Part shown: piece by piece, positions 45,517 to 57,527 of the stretch
Layout of the letters: every line of letters begins with the position of its first letter
Numbering within the stretch: the first letter of the stretch is position 1
DNA from: Gonapodya prolifera JEL478
Lineage: Eukaryota > Monoblepharomycota > Monoblepharidomycetes > Monoblepharidales > Gonapodyaceae
DNA: 64,000 nucleotides
Assembly (NCBI GenBank): GCA_001574975.1
Contig: KQ965737.1
Span: forward strand, 76,760 to 140,759
Direction of reading: 5' to 3'
The notes under the pieces: generated by a model
Told to the model about the DNA's origin: nothing
The model's input: the letters and a program-made list of their open reading frames with translations, nothing else
The model's database searches: none
Made by a program: the position numbers and the translations under genes

Positions 45517-48500
45517 GGAGACGCGCAGAGGGGGGTAGAGGCGGGGATGAGATCGCTGCTGGATGTGGACACACCCTTTTTCCAAATCGGATGGACTGCG
45601 GCCTCCGTGATGCATATCCCCGAACTGTTCGGGCCAACCTCCGCAGCCACGCGATGTGGCGCCATCCCGTTCTGGAAATTGCCCCATTTCATTCCATTTT
45701 TAATTGCACCTGATTTAGTGTCAGACCATGGCCACCCGTGGGAAAAGACACCCCCGCAGACCCCACGGGGGAAACGACCGAGGAAGGATAAAGTTGGCTG
45801 CCTGCCAGGGACGGGGGACGGGACGCCATTCTCCGACTGCGACGACTTTTGAAGCGTGGCCTACAGCTTGACTTGCTCAATTAGCCGCCTAGGCTCACCC
45901 ATCAGACCACTTGCTGTGATCAACGATGGCACCGCCACTCTGCTTCCGACGACCGGAGCCACATTGATAGCTTCATAAAGAAACCACCACATATCTATGT
46001 CATATGCAATGGACGACAAAGACACCGTCACGATTTACAAACTATGCATGCACACGAATTTCGCTGGTGGAGATATTTATTTGCGCTACGAACGCGAATC
46101 TCCAAATTCTGTCGGGTTTGTTAATGTGTTTTTGGCCCACAAGTCACAACTGATGAACATTGTCAACGTACACCCTTGCACTTGTTCCACTGCCACCTAC
46201 CACCTGTTACAAGTTTGAAACACTACTGTCGATTGGAAACACGAAAGAAATCCTCGCCTTTTGTAAAAGTAGACTATATATGGAACCTTGTCCCTCGTAC
46301 TATCACGGTTCATGGGGCAGACGCGTGGTCATACTGGCAGGCTCCGGCCTCGCTAATGCAGGCATTGCGTCTGTTCGAATCTCGGCTTCGGCTGATATGA
46401 ACCTTTCGGATTTTTTTTTTTTTTTGCACATTTATAGGCATTGCGTCACGGATTTGTGCTCTCGCTCCGAACCAGAACAACTGACGCTATTTTTGCGCCC
46501 GTAACGTACTCAACGTACGTCAATTCTCCGCATGCGTATGTACGCCAGCGTGTTCGATGAGCCTTTTCCCGTTCGTCGTTCCCTCTTCCACCTTTTCTGA
46601 TCTGCTCGGTGGTGCTCTTTTGCTGGTTTGGCGGGTCTGCTGGGTTTGCGAGTTGCAAGTTGGGGTGGATGGAGGTGTGAAGTGCGAACAAACTTGGAGC
46701 ACGAGCTGGTATATGCGCGATTGACATTTTGACACTCATGATACGCATTTTTTTTTCATTTTTCTTTGTCACGCAACATGTGGACAGATTTGGTGACATC
46801 AGTCATGGGCGCACACGAAAAACATACCGCTGAAGTCTCTTATTCGTCAAAGAAGTACAGGTACAGAGCATTCTTCTCTCCCATCCTATAACCCCAACGG
46901 CCCACGGCCCACCATCGCTTCCTTGAGCCACCGCCCGCCTCCAAAACATCGAGTATCAGATTTCAGTTCTACCGGAAGACAATTGGATAACATGCATGAG
47001 CTCGTCCGCGAAGGGCGTCCCTCTGGAGAGTTCAAGTTCCAATTCCACTGGAACTTTTGGCTGAAGCATCAAAGGGATATTGCAGTTGCGATGCTTGTAG
47101 TTGGAAGCCAGGCTTCCTTGTTGCACCATTCGGACCAGGAAGTGGTTTTTGTTCTGCGCACAGCCTTCCCACTCGACCTGAAAATAAAAGCGGATGGTGA
47201 GCACAAAAAGTAATGCACTGAGCTGAAGCGATGATGAGATCCCGAAACCGGTATCCCAACGCTTCCCATCCCCAATGTTCCCGCACGATTGCAAACACAC
47301 GAGAAACACGGACAGAAAAGCGCACCTAACACGCTCGAATTAAGCCACAAGTCCACACCTCTCACAGTGCTAGAAGACGCCGATTCGCAGAACCCTTGAG
47401 AGGAATTCGACGCTAGCACTGATCGATACGGTTTACGTCAGCAGTCCACGTCTCCCACAATGTGAATGCAATGGGGCCATTCACACTGTTCGATCGATTG
47501 ACGACTGCAGCAACGTCGCGTGGTGGGTGTCATTGCTGCACTGATGAGGGGTGCGCCCATGGGCTGGGCCCCATGTAAAGCTTCGCACGCGCACATCCGC
47601 CCTGTCACCGTGCTGGAATATCCAAATTCTGCACTCTGTTTCCACCGTCCTTGCTCACCCTTTTTTGTTTCGTATGCGCCCTGCCGCCTCCGCGACGGCT
47701 ACGCTCTCTGTGGGACACTAGAGAGTTGGGGGACTTCTGCGACTCCGTAGGGAGACAGATTACGTCGAGATGAATTGAGTCAAAGTGCATGATTCCACAC
47801 GGTAGAAATCCGTCGCGAAAACAAGAACCTGGACGCAAAACACAAAACACGGCAGGCCTCATGCAGAAAGACGCGTATATCTGGACTTTCCGGCGTGACG
47901 CATCACTGTCCATCTTCCAGTCGTTTGCAAGGCGGGGAAACAGCAGACGTCGCCTCTTGGCGAGGTTCGGCAAGGCGGCGGGCAGCGGGCAGCGTGACCT
48001 GGACCTGTGGGCTGAGGACGGTGAAAGAACAGTGTCAGCACAGGCATCGATTGTAATTCGCAACGCATTCAGTAGACTCAAAGAGTCCTCTGACGCGATG
48101 CCAGGGAGATCGGGGTCCGGTGCGTCGCCGCAATGTTGACTTTGCGACGTGGGAGTCAGAAATAAATAGCCGAGACACGAACTCCCCCCGTTCCGGCCAA
48201 ACCGGATTTATAAAACGTTGTTGTCCTTTGCCCACACGAAAAAAAATGTGACAAATGGCAGAGTTTCCAAGAATTATTCGTCCTAAACATGAGAACTCAC
48301 CCATCAATGTACATGCCCCTCCCAAGGCACAAGCCACAACAATTACATAATTGTCAGTGCCCTAGAGCCCTTTGCTGCCACGGCAACTCAGGAGTAGGAG
48401 CGGGCTACGTTTCGTTGCTCTTGCATTGTGGGTTGCTTTGATTCGGACTTCAACGGCCTCTTCGTGTACATAACGGCCTAGCAGCCTATTTGCATCGAAT

Positions 48501-48789
48501 TTGAATGCCCTCTGTCACTATGCCGTACGCTGTAATAACGCAATTAGGCGCCAATAGGTTGATAGCTCCAACCGCGAAATCAAAGACGGAAATCAGGAAA
48601 TCACTTCCACGATAACGCTCAGCGACGGCAGAGCTCATTTTACTTCAATGTCGTGAAACAGATATCAATCCAGATACATTGTGAATAACAAACGAGGGTG
48701 ATGAAAAAAAAAAAGGGGGGGACTTGTGCACAGTACTTTGGTCTTCCTCTGCTCACAGCGACCAGCACCAAAACCACACCACCCCCGCA
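45517..48789. other. 3.3-kb region without a recognised gene
   Basis: Short frames occur on both strands. None has domains or convincing splice structure. A 14-base T run lies near 46410 and another T run near 46750. A minus-strand stretch near 46960-47230 (QLSALLFVLTIRFYF, VPVELELELSRG) looks weakly coding but could not be extended into a gene. Confidence 0.35.
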
Positions 48790-49950
<1,161 letters not shown>

Positions 49951-50365
49951 AGGCGTTGGTTGGAGTTGGGGTCGAGTTTGAGGCGGATGCCGTGTTGCAC
50001 TTTGTAAGGTCTGCCCGCGGCGCTTTGTTGCGTGCGGGGCGGACTGGGGTGATAATGCAAATATTTGATGATACGACCTTTGCAAGTCCAATGTTGTCTT
50101 TCTTGCCCCGACAATGGCGGGGAGATTTGTGTTCGTTTCTCGTCTCTGGAAAACTTGAAATGGTACATTGCGTCAAGTGGATGGGGTCATGGTCATTTCG
50201 CATCTCTAAAATCCAAGGAATGACACCGTGCCGTTCATGCAGCACAACATGGCATATTCATTTGTCGATATAGAAATACATGAAATGTGTACGTGACGTG
50301 ACGGTTTGTTTACATGATGTAAGAGTGTTCGGTGGTTGTAGTTTCCGTCTACTTATCGATTTTAC
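49951..50365. other. Convergent 3' intergenic region
   Basis: It lies between the ends of RPL28 (+) and the SANT-domain gene (-). No coding feature; both transcripts presumably terminate here. Confidence 0.4.
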
Positions 50366-53300
50366 TTACAAATTACGTTTGGAAGGTTTCATCTTTTCCG
50401 GCATGGTAAGATCTGTCTTTTTCCGTTTCTTGCTGGTGGAAGGGGCAGTAGGAGCACGAGGGCCAAACGTCAGAACGCGCGGTGCTGTTTGGCCCAACAC
50501 AGGAGGAGCCGCCGAACCACCCAGATTGCTGCTGGATACCGATTGTTCCGACAAACTCGTTGGACTCAGTACGCTCTCCTCCACGACCGTGGTGTTGACT
50601 ACAGGTGGCGTTTCCGACACGTTGGTCACTGTTGGCACAACGTCCTCAACCACAACTGCGCCCTGGACGACGCCTTTGACCACTTGGACAACATGCTTCG
50701 GATCAATTTCCGGAGTCACGATGGCGTGCGCAGCAGCGATTGCCAGTTTCGCATGCTCTTCTGCCACAAGCGTTCCCGGCGTCTTTCCAAACAACCGTGC
50801 GCTGGGTATGCCCTTATTTCGAAATGTTGGTGTACCGACTGCGCTTCTAGTATCTGAGGATATCTGAGGAGTATTCTTCGCGCCACCGACGACGATATGG
50901 CCTGATGCACTTCTACTTGGATTCCGATTGAGTGTGCTCTCAACAGGTGCGTCAAGCAGGGAAACCTCTTGCGAGCTCGATCCATCGCCAACAATCGAAG
51001 GAAGGCCGACCGCTTTAACTCTTTGGATCATTGCCTGAGCTCTTTGCTCTGCTTCCAACGTTGCTTTGGTCTTGACTCGCTTCGGATTGAGCTTAGGCTT
51101 TGGGCCAGCCAGTGCACGGTGCTCCAATTGCTTTTCAGCTTCTCGCCGTATCCGTTTGACTACTGGAGGGGCTAACCGTTTTTCGGGATCGCTTTCTGGA
51201 ACAGGTCGAATGATTGGCCCGAAAGGAAGAATGACGTTGCCCTCGTAGCGGATTTGAAGGCTCGATAAACGATTGTCTTTGGGAGCCCCGAGTACGAGGC
51301 GCTGAGGTGGAGGAGGATTCGAAATCAACTCGAGGGGAGGAGCTTTAGCAACTGTGGGGACCCGAGGTGCAGGGACAGAAGTCCCTGAAACAGCATCGGA
51401 ATGCGTTGTCGCTTGGCCGGCATCCTGGGAAGGTGGCGGTACTAACAGGTCCAAAAGGTCACTGGCTTCGAGAGGCGTAACTGTGTCTCGTGGTGGCACC
51501 ATTGGAGCAGATGCTTCGGGTTGCGTCATGATCTCGACGACTTTGTTCCAGATTCTCAACACTGCCTGATCTCTCAATTTCTTGCCTCTCCCTTTCGTCT
51601 TCCTGGGGTGGTAATCCACTCGATTGATGGCTGGTAGGAGATATGACGGCTCTTTTGGCGGCACCTTGACCTTTTGTAAATGGAGATGTGCTCTGAAGCA
51701 GTCAAAGGGAGTGAAGCCATTCTGCAATCGCAAATTTGTCAGGTGCATTAGGTACGTCCACAATCGAATGACACTTACCCCCATCTCTTCCGCAACGCGA
51801 AGCCAACCTTGCGCTCCTACTCGGCGAACTACGTCTTCCAGTTTTGTTTTCTCTTTCGGAGTCAATGCAGTCGGCTTTTGTATTGTCGAATATTCTTCCT
51901 CGTGTGAGCCATCGTCACCACTGTCACTGTCCTGTTGACCGCTGGCTGATCCTCCACCATCAATGGCATATCCCTTTCGGCCTTGGGAACGTTCCCACTC
52001 GCGATATTGTATTCGACATTCCGTAGCGGTGCGATCGCGACGTGCACCAGCTGACAAGGTCATCGTATAAGGGTACCGTCGGAATGGGTGGTTGTAAGAC
52101 AAGTGCCGAGCAATACGAGCCCAGGGTACTTGAAGCTTCACAGACGGCGATCGGGTGTCTTCGTCTGAATCTTCCTCTGAGATACCATCATCCTCGGCAT
52201 CACTACCATCGCTTCCGGGGCCGTCCTCTGTATCGTTGATGGAGCCTACCCCCATTTCAGCGGCCTGCTGAGCCACCCAGTCATCAAACAGTTCCCCCTT
52301 TATTTTCCGAAGATTTGCGAGCCACGATTCGACCTTATCGGTAGTCTCACTCCACTCCAAATTCACACCTTGACTCTTTCCAGCATCATAGACTCGACGA
52401 GCTTTTTGGGCACAGAGGCGGCGCACCGTTGCAACGTGAACAGCACGGCGTAAGCGAGCTCTATCCACGTCGTTCCACGGCAATCCAGACGGGATTGTGT
52501 CACTTCGTTGGTGAGGTGGTATACGCGACGGACGGGGAAGAGCAGAATAGAGGAGGATGTGAGTGAGTACGGGGATAGGATTAGGAGGTTGTGGGGGTGC
52601 CTGCAACGAATCTTTCGTTTGAGTCTATCATGCAAATTGAAGACATTATATAAAAGTCACCTCAGCTGAGCGGTCTTGAAAGTACCATCGATTGATTCCC
52701 TTTTGGTATCCTCGAGTTAGTTTGGGTTTCATAGTGGACGAGAAAGGTAGCTCCAACGGCGGATGAGAGACCTGCCCTGACTGTTCCATGGCTCTTCTGC
52801 CGGTTCTGCGTCCTGCGTAGCTAAGAATACCGGGAGCTCCTTCGAGGTTATCGTAGTCGCCATCCGAGAAATCGAAATCGAATTGGTCAACGTCAAACGG
52901 CTGCTTCTCCAGATTGTAACTCAAATCTGCATCGAATGGACTCCACGAAGCTAAACCACTCTGAGATATGTCAAGCTGCTCTTCGTCAGTCCCCATCGGA
53001 GGAAAGAGGGACAACAGTGGGTCCACTTGCAACGGACCCATTTGACCTGCAGTTGGAGGAAGCTGTGCCAAACTGGCAGGTAGGGAATCCGGCTGCGGAG
53101 CAACATAATCGTGGTTCATCTCATTGGACCGCGAATGGAGTGATTGGTCTCCGACGCCTCCGACATCCCCGACCCCAACCTGTTGCGTTGGTAACGTGAG
53201 CCCAAATAGTGCCAGTAGGTCATCGGCTTCCTGAGCTCCTCCATGGACGTGCAACCCTGTGCTCGAAGAGGCATCGACGTGGCCCCCATGAGGTGGAATC

Positions 53301-53368
53301 ATGTGAAGGTAGTGCTGCGGATGTCGTCCATTGTGACGATTCGAACCAAATAGCCAAGATTGATCCAT
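50366..53368 (-). CDS. SANT/Myb-repeat protein, possibly SNAPC4-like
   Basis: A likely nuclear DNA-binding protein of roughly 960 residues in three exons. The first exon (from the ATG at 53368) is acidic and Pro/Gln-rich and ends RSAE before a GTGACT donor. The second joins in phase and holds a SANT-like unit (VPWARIARHL, an insert, then RTATECRIQYREWE) after a DE-rich stretch. A second unit follows (LTPKEKTKLEDVVRRVGAQG, WLRVAEEMG). A 54-bp intron separates WLRVAEEMG from NGFTPFDCFRAHLH. The phrase x-G-F-T-P-F-D-C-F recalls the R-T-P-x-x-C-F signature of the Myb repeats in SNAPC4. The rest is Pro/Val-rich and ends in a basic, nuclear-signal-like tail (SKKRKKTDLTMPEKMKPSKR). Family assignment beyond SANT/Myb is uncertain. 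Confidence 0.6.
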
Positions 53369-53418
53369 CCCGGGTTATATCATGCAAAGAAACGCCGCAT
53401 GAGGGATGCCAGTCCCCG

Positions 53419-53505
53419 TCCGACAGAAGAAGAACGAGATCGGGGTTGATAAGTGGAGGTCGGGGTTGGTGGGATCAACCCCGATCCTGTTCTTCTTCTG
53501 TCGGA
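53419..53505. repeat. Inverted repeat (32-bp arms, 23-bp loop)
   Basis: The left arm (53419-53450, starting TCCGACAGAAGAAGAAC) and right arm (53474-53505, ending GTTCTTCTTCTGTCGGA) pair with only about two mismatches. The 23-bp loop repeats GGGGTTG. It sits about 50 bp upstream of the SANT gene start. It could be a small fold-back element or a structured regulatory site. Confidence 0.8.
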
Positions 53506-53979
53506 GTGTCGAAGTAAATAGAACGAGTCCCATTTTCCCTACATTATCATGCATGCAACAACGTTTCCCTCCCCAAATGAGCAATGTAAAGTGAAAAGGG
53601 TGGAGAAGACAAATGTAACTCGACCAAGCTCAGTGAATGGATGATGGACGAACAAAGATGGGTGTAGATAGACATTTCGAAAGCCTCTCTCATATTTTAC
53701 GCTGCAATTGAGCAATCCCGGCTCTTTCACGATTTCACTACATATCAGGGAGGGAGCCTCACAATCGTGAGGAGCTCGCGCGGCCACGGTCATGCTCGCC
53801 CCCACACTGGAGCCTTCACGCGTTCGGGGATTTGCTTCGCGTTTCGCACCTTTTCCATCCAGGGAGAGAACTGCGTGGACCATCGGCTGCCGTGGGAACT
53901 TAGTTCTCTTGTGTCATCAGTTCGCTGCACAGCCTGCATTTCAGACGAACCGTTGTCCACAATTGCCACAAATTCAACG
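53506..53979. other. Divergent intergenic region before GH5
   Basis: Upstream region of the GH5 gene (+); the SANT gene (-) starts on the other side of the inverted repeat. An open frame continues upstream of the GH5 ATG but has no features. Confidence 0.35.
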
Positions 53980-56261
53980 ATGCCCTTCGCTGCTACCCAT
54001 AGCGTAATACTTCTGCGACCAACCGTTTTCATCTTGATCACGGTCTTGGTCAGCGTGAATTTAATGGATGTGGTGGTGGGATCCACCGGTGGGAGCCTCG
54101 CCCCGCGTCAAGCTCGCACCTGTGATACGATCGCGCAAAAATACACTTGTGAGCACACATTTGAAGGGTCGGATTGGAGGCCTATTTTAATTCATACCCT
54201 GATATGGGAATTGGAATACCAGCGGGCGTCACCCTATCCGTGCAAGACATATCTGACTGGATTCTATGGAGCTGTTTGGGCTGGTACGATCTTCCAATTG
54301 CCGGAGTTCCAGTTCCAGCTCCACCCAAGACCTGCGACCTGCTCAATTCAAACTACCTCGCGGGATATGCGCCCACATCCGAAGATCTGGCCGATTGGGC
54401 CACATGGGGTTGCGCAATGTACTACCCGACAGGCATTGGCGGCAGGGCCTCTGCGAAAACGTGCGACGCGATCTACGCAAAGTACGTCAGTGGCCAGAAT
54501 GTGACGGCGGAAGATTGGCAATCGTGGTCCTTTTGGTGAGTCGAGTAACGGTTTGCCCGATTGCTGATGATGAATTCTATTCTCTTTGGCACTATAGGTC
54601 CTGCGTGGATTGGTTCCCACAGGTTTGACAGCTCGAATGTCATAGTTCGTCACAAGTCGAGCTGACTGCAAAACACTTTCAACCAAGGGAATCGGTTCAA
54701 TTCAAGGAGTTGCTTTAGGAGGATGGATCTCCCCAGAGGTTTGCATTTGGTCCACGTTTTTTGGCGAATGCGGCACCTTAAAAAGCTCGCCGACATTGAT
54801 TCCAGCCGTTCATCGCCCCTTCTGTATTCCAAGTCAACGGAACACTTTACCAGGACCTCTGGTCCATGTGCACCGCCATCGGCCGACCCGCCTGCGAAAG
54901 CAAGCTCAGCCAGCACTTCGACACCTTCATCACCGAACAAGACATCCAGGAGATCAAAAGCGCCGGGTTCAACTACGTTCGCATCCCGTTCAATTATTGG
55001 GATGTTAGCGCTGACCTGAGCGAGCCGTACCCGGCGAACATTGGCTGGGCCTACGTGGACCGTGTGATTGGGTGGTGCTCCAAGTATGGGTTGCAAGTGG
55101 GCTTGGGCGTCCATGCCATGCCGGGCGGGCAGAATCCGTGGAACCATGCGTGCGTGCTTCTGAATGTTACAGACGTGACGGAGCATGTTTGAACGCTCGT
55201 TCTCACGCGACACGTAGGGGCCACCAGGACCAGTTCGGATGGCTTACAAACTTCGCTGCCTACTCTCAACGCTCCACGGCGACGCTCATTGAGGTAGTCA
55301 AGAGGATCAAAGGCCCCAACTATACGCACGTGCGTCTCCTCGAACTGGTCAACGAACCCTACTTGGTCATGGTGAGCGCCGACACCGTCGAGCGGGTACG
55401 TAGCACCGGAGGGTGGAGGGGGTGCGCACCTTGTGGTTCGGCAGTGAAGCTGACACGCACGGTTTAGGTCCGGGGCTGGTACCGCTCCGTCATCGTCGCA
55501 CTCCGCTCGCTCGTGTCCGACGCCGCGCAGTACCCCTCGGGCGGTCCGGAGCTCATGATCTCGGAGAGTTTTCTGGGCTCGAACGTGTTCTACGGCGAGC
55601 GCCTCGCGACGCAGGGCCTCACGTCGGCGTACCTCGATTACCATTTTTACTCCATTTTCGTCGCGGCGGATATCGCGCAGAGTCCTGAGGTGCGTGTTGC
55701 GTGCTACCTGCGCGTGCTGGCACTGGTGCAGACTGCTCTGGGGTGTGAATCGTCGTGATTGTGATCTGTGATGTGTGAACAGGGGCACATTCAACAAGTC
55801 GCGTCTGTCATGGTACCAAACCTGCTCAAAATGTCGGTCATCGCGCCGACGTTCGTGGGAGAGTTCTCCGCCGCCATGACGGACTGCGCGCCCTATCTTA
55901 ACGGTACGTGCGGGATATGTGAAAACGGTTGTGCAATACCACACCCAATAGCGGGATTCCCTCTCTCCCTGTCCCCTCACCTCACCTCCCCGCATCAGGG
56001 GTCGGCGGCGGCTCCCGCTACGACGGCAGTTTCGCCGGCTTCCCCAATGTGTGCGGCGGGTGCATGTGCGCGGACGCCATCGACGTGACCAAATGGACTG
56101 ACACGCAAAAGACGAACCTGCGTGCATACGTCGACGCGCAGATCAAGGCCGCAAGGGCGTACGGAGTCGGGTTTGTGTTCTGGACGTGGAAGACGGAGAC
56201 GAGGTTGGTTGAGTGGGATTGGAAGTTTTTGGTGGAGAGAGGGATGGCGTCGCTTGTGTGA
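53980..56261 (+). CDS. GH5 (exo-1,3-beta-glucanase type) with N-terminal Cys/Trp repeats
   Basis: Secreted beta-glucanase of the GH5_9 type, expected to act on wall beta-1,3-glucan. A hydrophobic signal region (LRPTVFILITVLVSVNL) precedes about three repeats of some 45 residues, each starting TCDxxxxxY and ending in a Trp/Cys block (DWILWSCLGW, DWATWGCAMY, DWQSWSFWSC). The catalytic part then begins QGVALGGWISPE, an intron, and PFIAPSVF, the usual GH5_9 opening. FNYVRIPFNYW, LELVNEPYL (acid/base Glu) and FVGEFSAA (nucleophile Glu) are present, and VFWTWKTE lies near the end. About eight introns were placed, mostly in phase. The join within the first repeat (54140-54175) is unresolved: either a very short intron or a frame break. 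The repeats may bind wall polymer. Confidence 0.75.
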
Positions 56262-56324
56262 TTTGTGTTCTTCTTCTTTATTTCATTGTCTCCTTCTTTG
56301 TTTCATCTGTATTTTTGTTTACTT

Positions 56325-56760
56325 AACTTACTTACAGCTTAGTTACGTGTACTAGAGCAGACGCTGTTTTGTATCGAAACGAGTACATACAAAACAACAA
56401 CGGTCAGAAACCTCGCACAACGAAACGCAACCAACACAACTCCAACTGAGCATCTCATTAGCAAAACCGAGTTTGACTCCACTTGTGTAGTCAGAAGTCG
56501 AACGGGATGGTTTCGCTTTTAATCGGCTTTTGTTTCACGTCATCTGTTTATTGTTCACCTACTTACAACTAAGCTACATACATCTTAGACCAGAAGCTGT
56601 TTCGTATCGAAACGAGTAGATACCTATCAGAACAAAAGCGGAAACCAGTTAGAAACCTCGCACAACGAAACCAACCAACACAACTCCGGCCGCGCATCTC
56701 ATCAGCAAAACCGAGTTTGACTCCACGAGTTGTTTGTCAGAAGTCTAACATGTTTAAATA
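56325..56760. repeat. Tandem duplication of a 232-bp unit
   Basis: Two direct copies are offset by about 232 bp. Shared tracts include TATCGAAACGAGTA, AGAAACCTCGCACAACGAAA and AGCAAAACCGAGTTTGACTC. The copies differ by substitutions and small indels, so the duplication is not recent. It begins about 60 bp past the GH5 stop. Confidence 0.8.
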
Positions 56761-56894
56761 AAATCGGAAAAACATCCTTGTGCTCTATCGAATGAATGGA
56801 ATGGTCCATCTACCGATGACGAATGACCGACACTCACCAAAACACCGTCTGCCCTTGCCGTCTTCCCAACAACAAGGGCGTGGGAATATTTGCC

Positions 56895-57060
56895 TCGGGC
56901 AGAAGATACGCTCGGCGAGATAGATATAATCCGCTCCGAGGTGAATTCGTCTCCGGCGGGAATATGCGCTCCGCGCTGGTACCATTCGCGCTTCGCGGAT
57001 CACTCGCCTACGGCGAACGTCTCGCTTCGCTCACTCTGTCGGCGCTCGGCCGTAAATGTC
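56895..57060 (-). repeat. Introner-like repeat, copy D (outside known introns)
   Basis: Read on the minus strand it shows GAGCGAAGCGAG, GTAGGCGAGTGATCCGCGAA, AGCGCGGAGCGCAT and CGCCGGAGACGAA, the same modules as the intronic copies. No minus-strand gene was recognised around it, so it is either intergenic or marks an intron of an unrecognised transcript. Confidence 0.7.
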
Positions 57061-57527
57061 CCTTCCTTGGGTGATGCCAAATTTCCGCGTGGAGCATACT
57101 GGCGGCCCGGCGACCGAAATAGGAAGAGTATTGACTGCTGTGGGCCACACATTGACTCCCTAAGAGGTGGAGGCGGATGGTCTCCAGGGAGCTTCGATAG
57201 GGCCGTCCTCGACACAGACGGGAGGTGGAGAGTGTGAAGCGGCCTTTGACTGTAGGAGGAACAGATGGGACCGCGACAGGACACGAAGGGCTGGCGCGAT
57301 GCCACCTGGTTCTTCTGCAAGCAAGGACGCAGTCGCCAGTGCGCAGGCGGTGCGCACGCGTGATGTGCGTGATGCGCGTGTGCAATCGCGCTCGGATGGG
57401 CGAAAATGTCGCAGATGCGCAGTGGGATGGAAACAAAAAACGGGTATTTAACCGCAATCTGTGGTCGCCGGCTGAACTGGTGCAAATGCCACTCGCATCC
57501 CCTGCCAGTCCAATTGAATTGCACGTC

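Larger units (their letters stand above)
56262..57527. other. Intergenic region with repeats
   Basis: It lies between GH5 and the ketopantoate reductase gene. The first half is a tandem duplication (56325-56760) and the second half holds introner-like copy D. No gene was supported; frames over 57.0-57.5 kb have no domain features. Confidence 0.4.

Noticed and set aside
46365-46395. GTTCGAATC motif as a tRNA T-loop
   Set aside because: The flanking 5-base stems do not pair and there is no matching acceptor stem or A box at the right distance.
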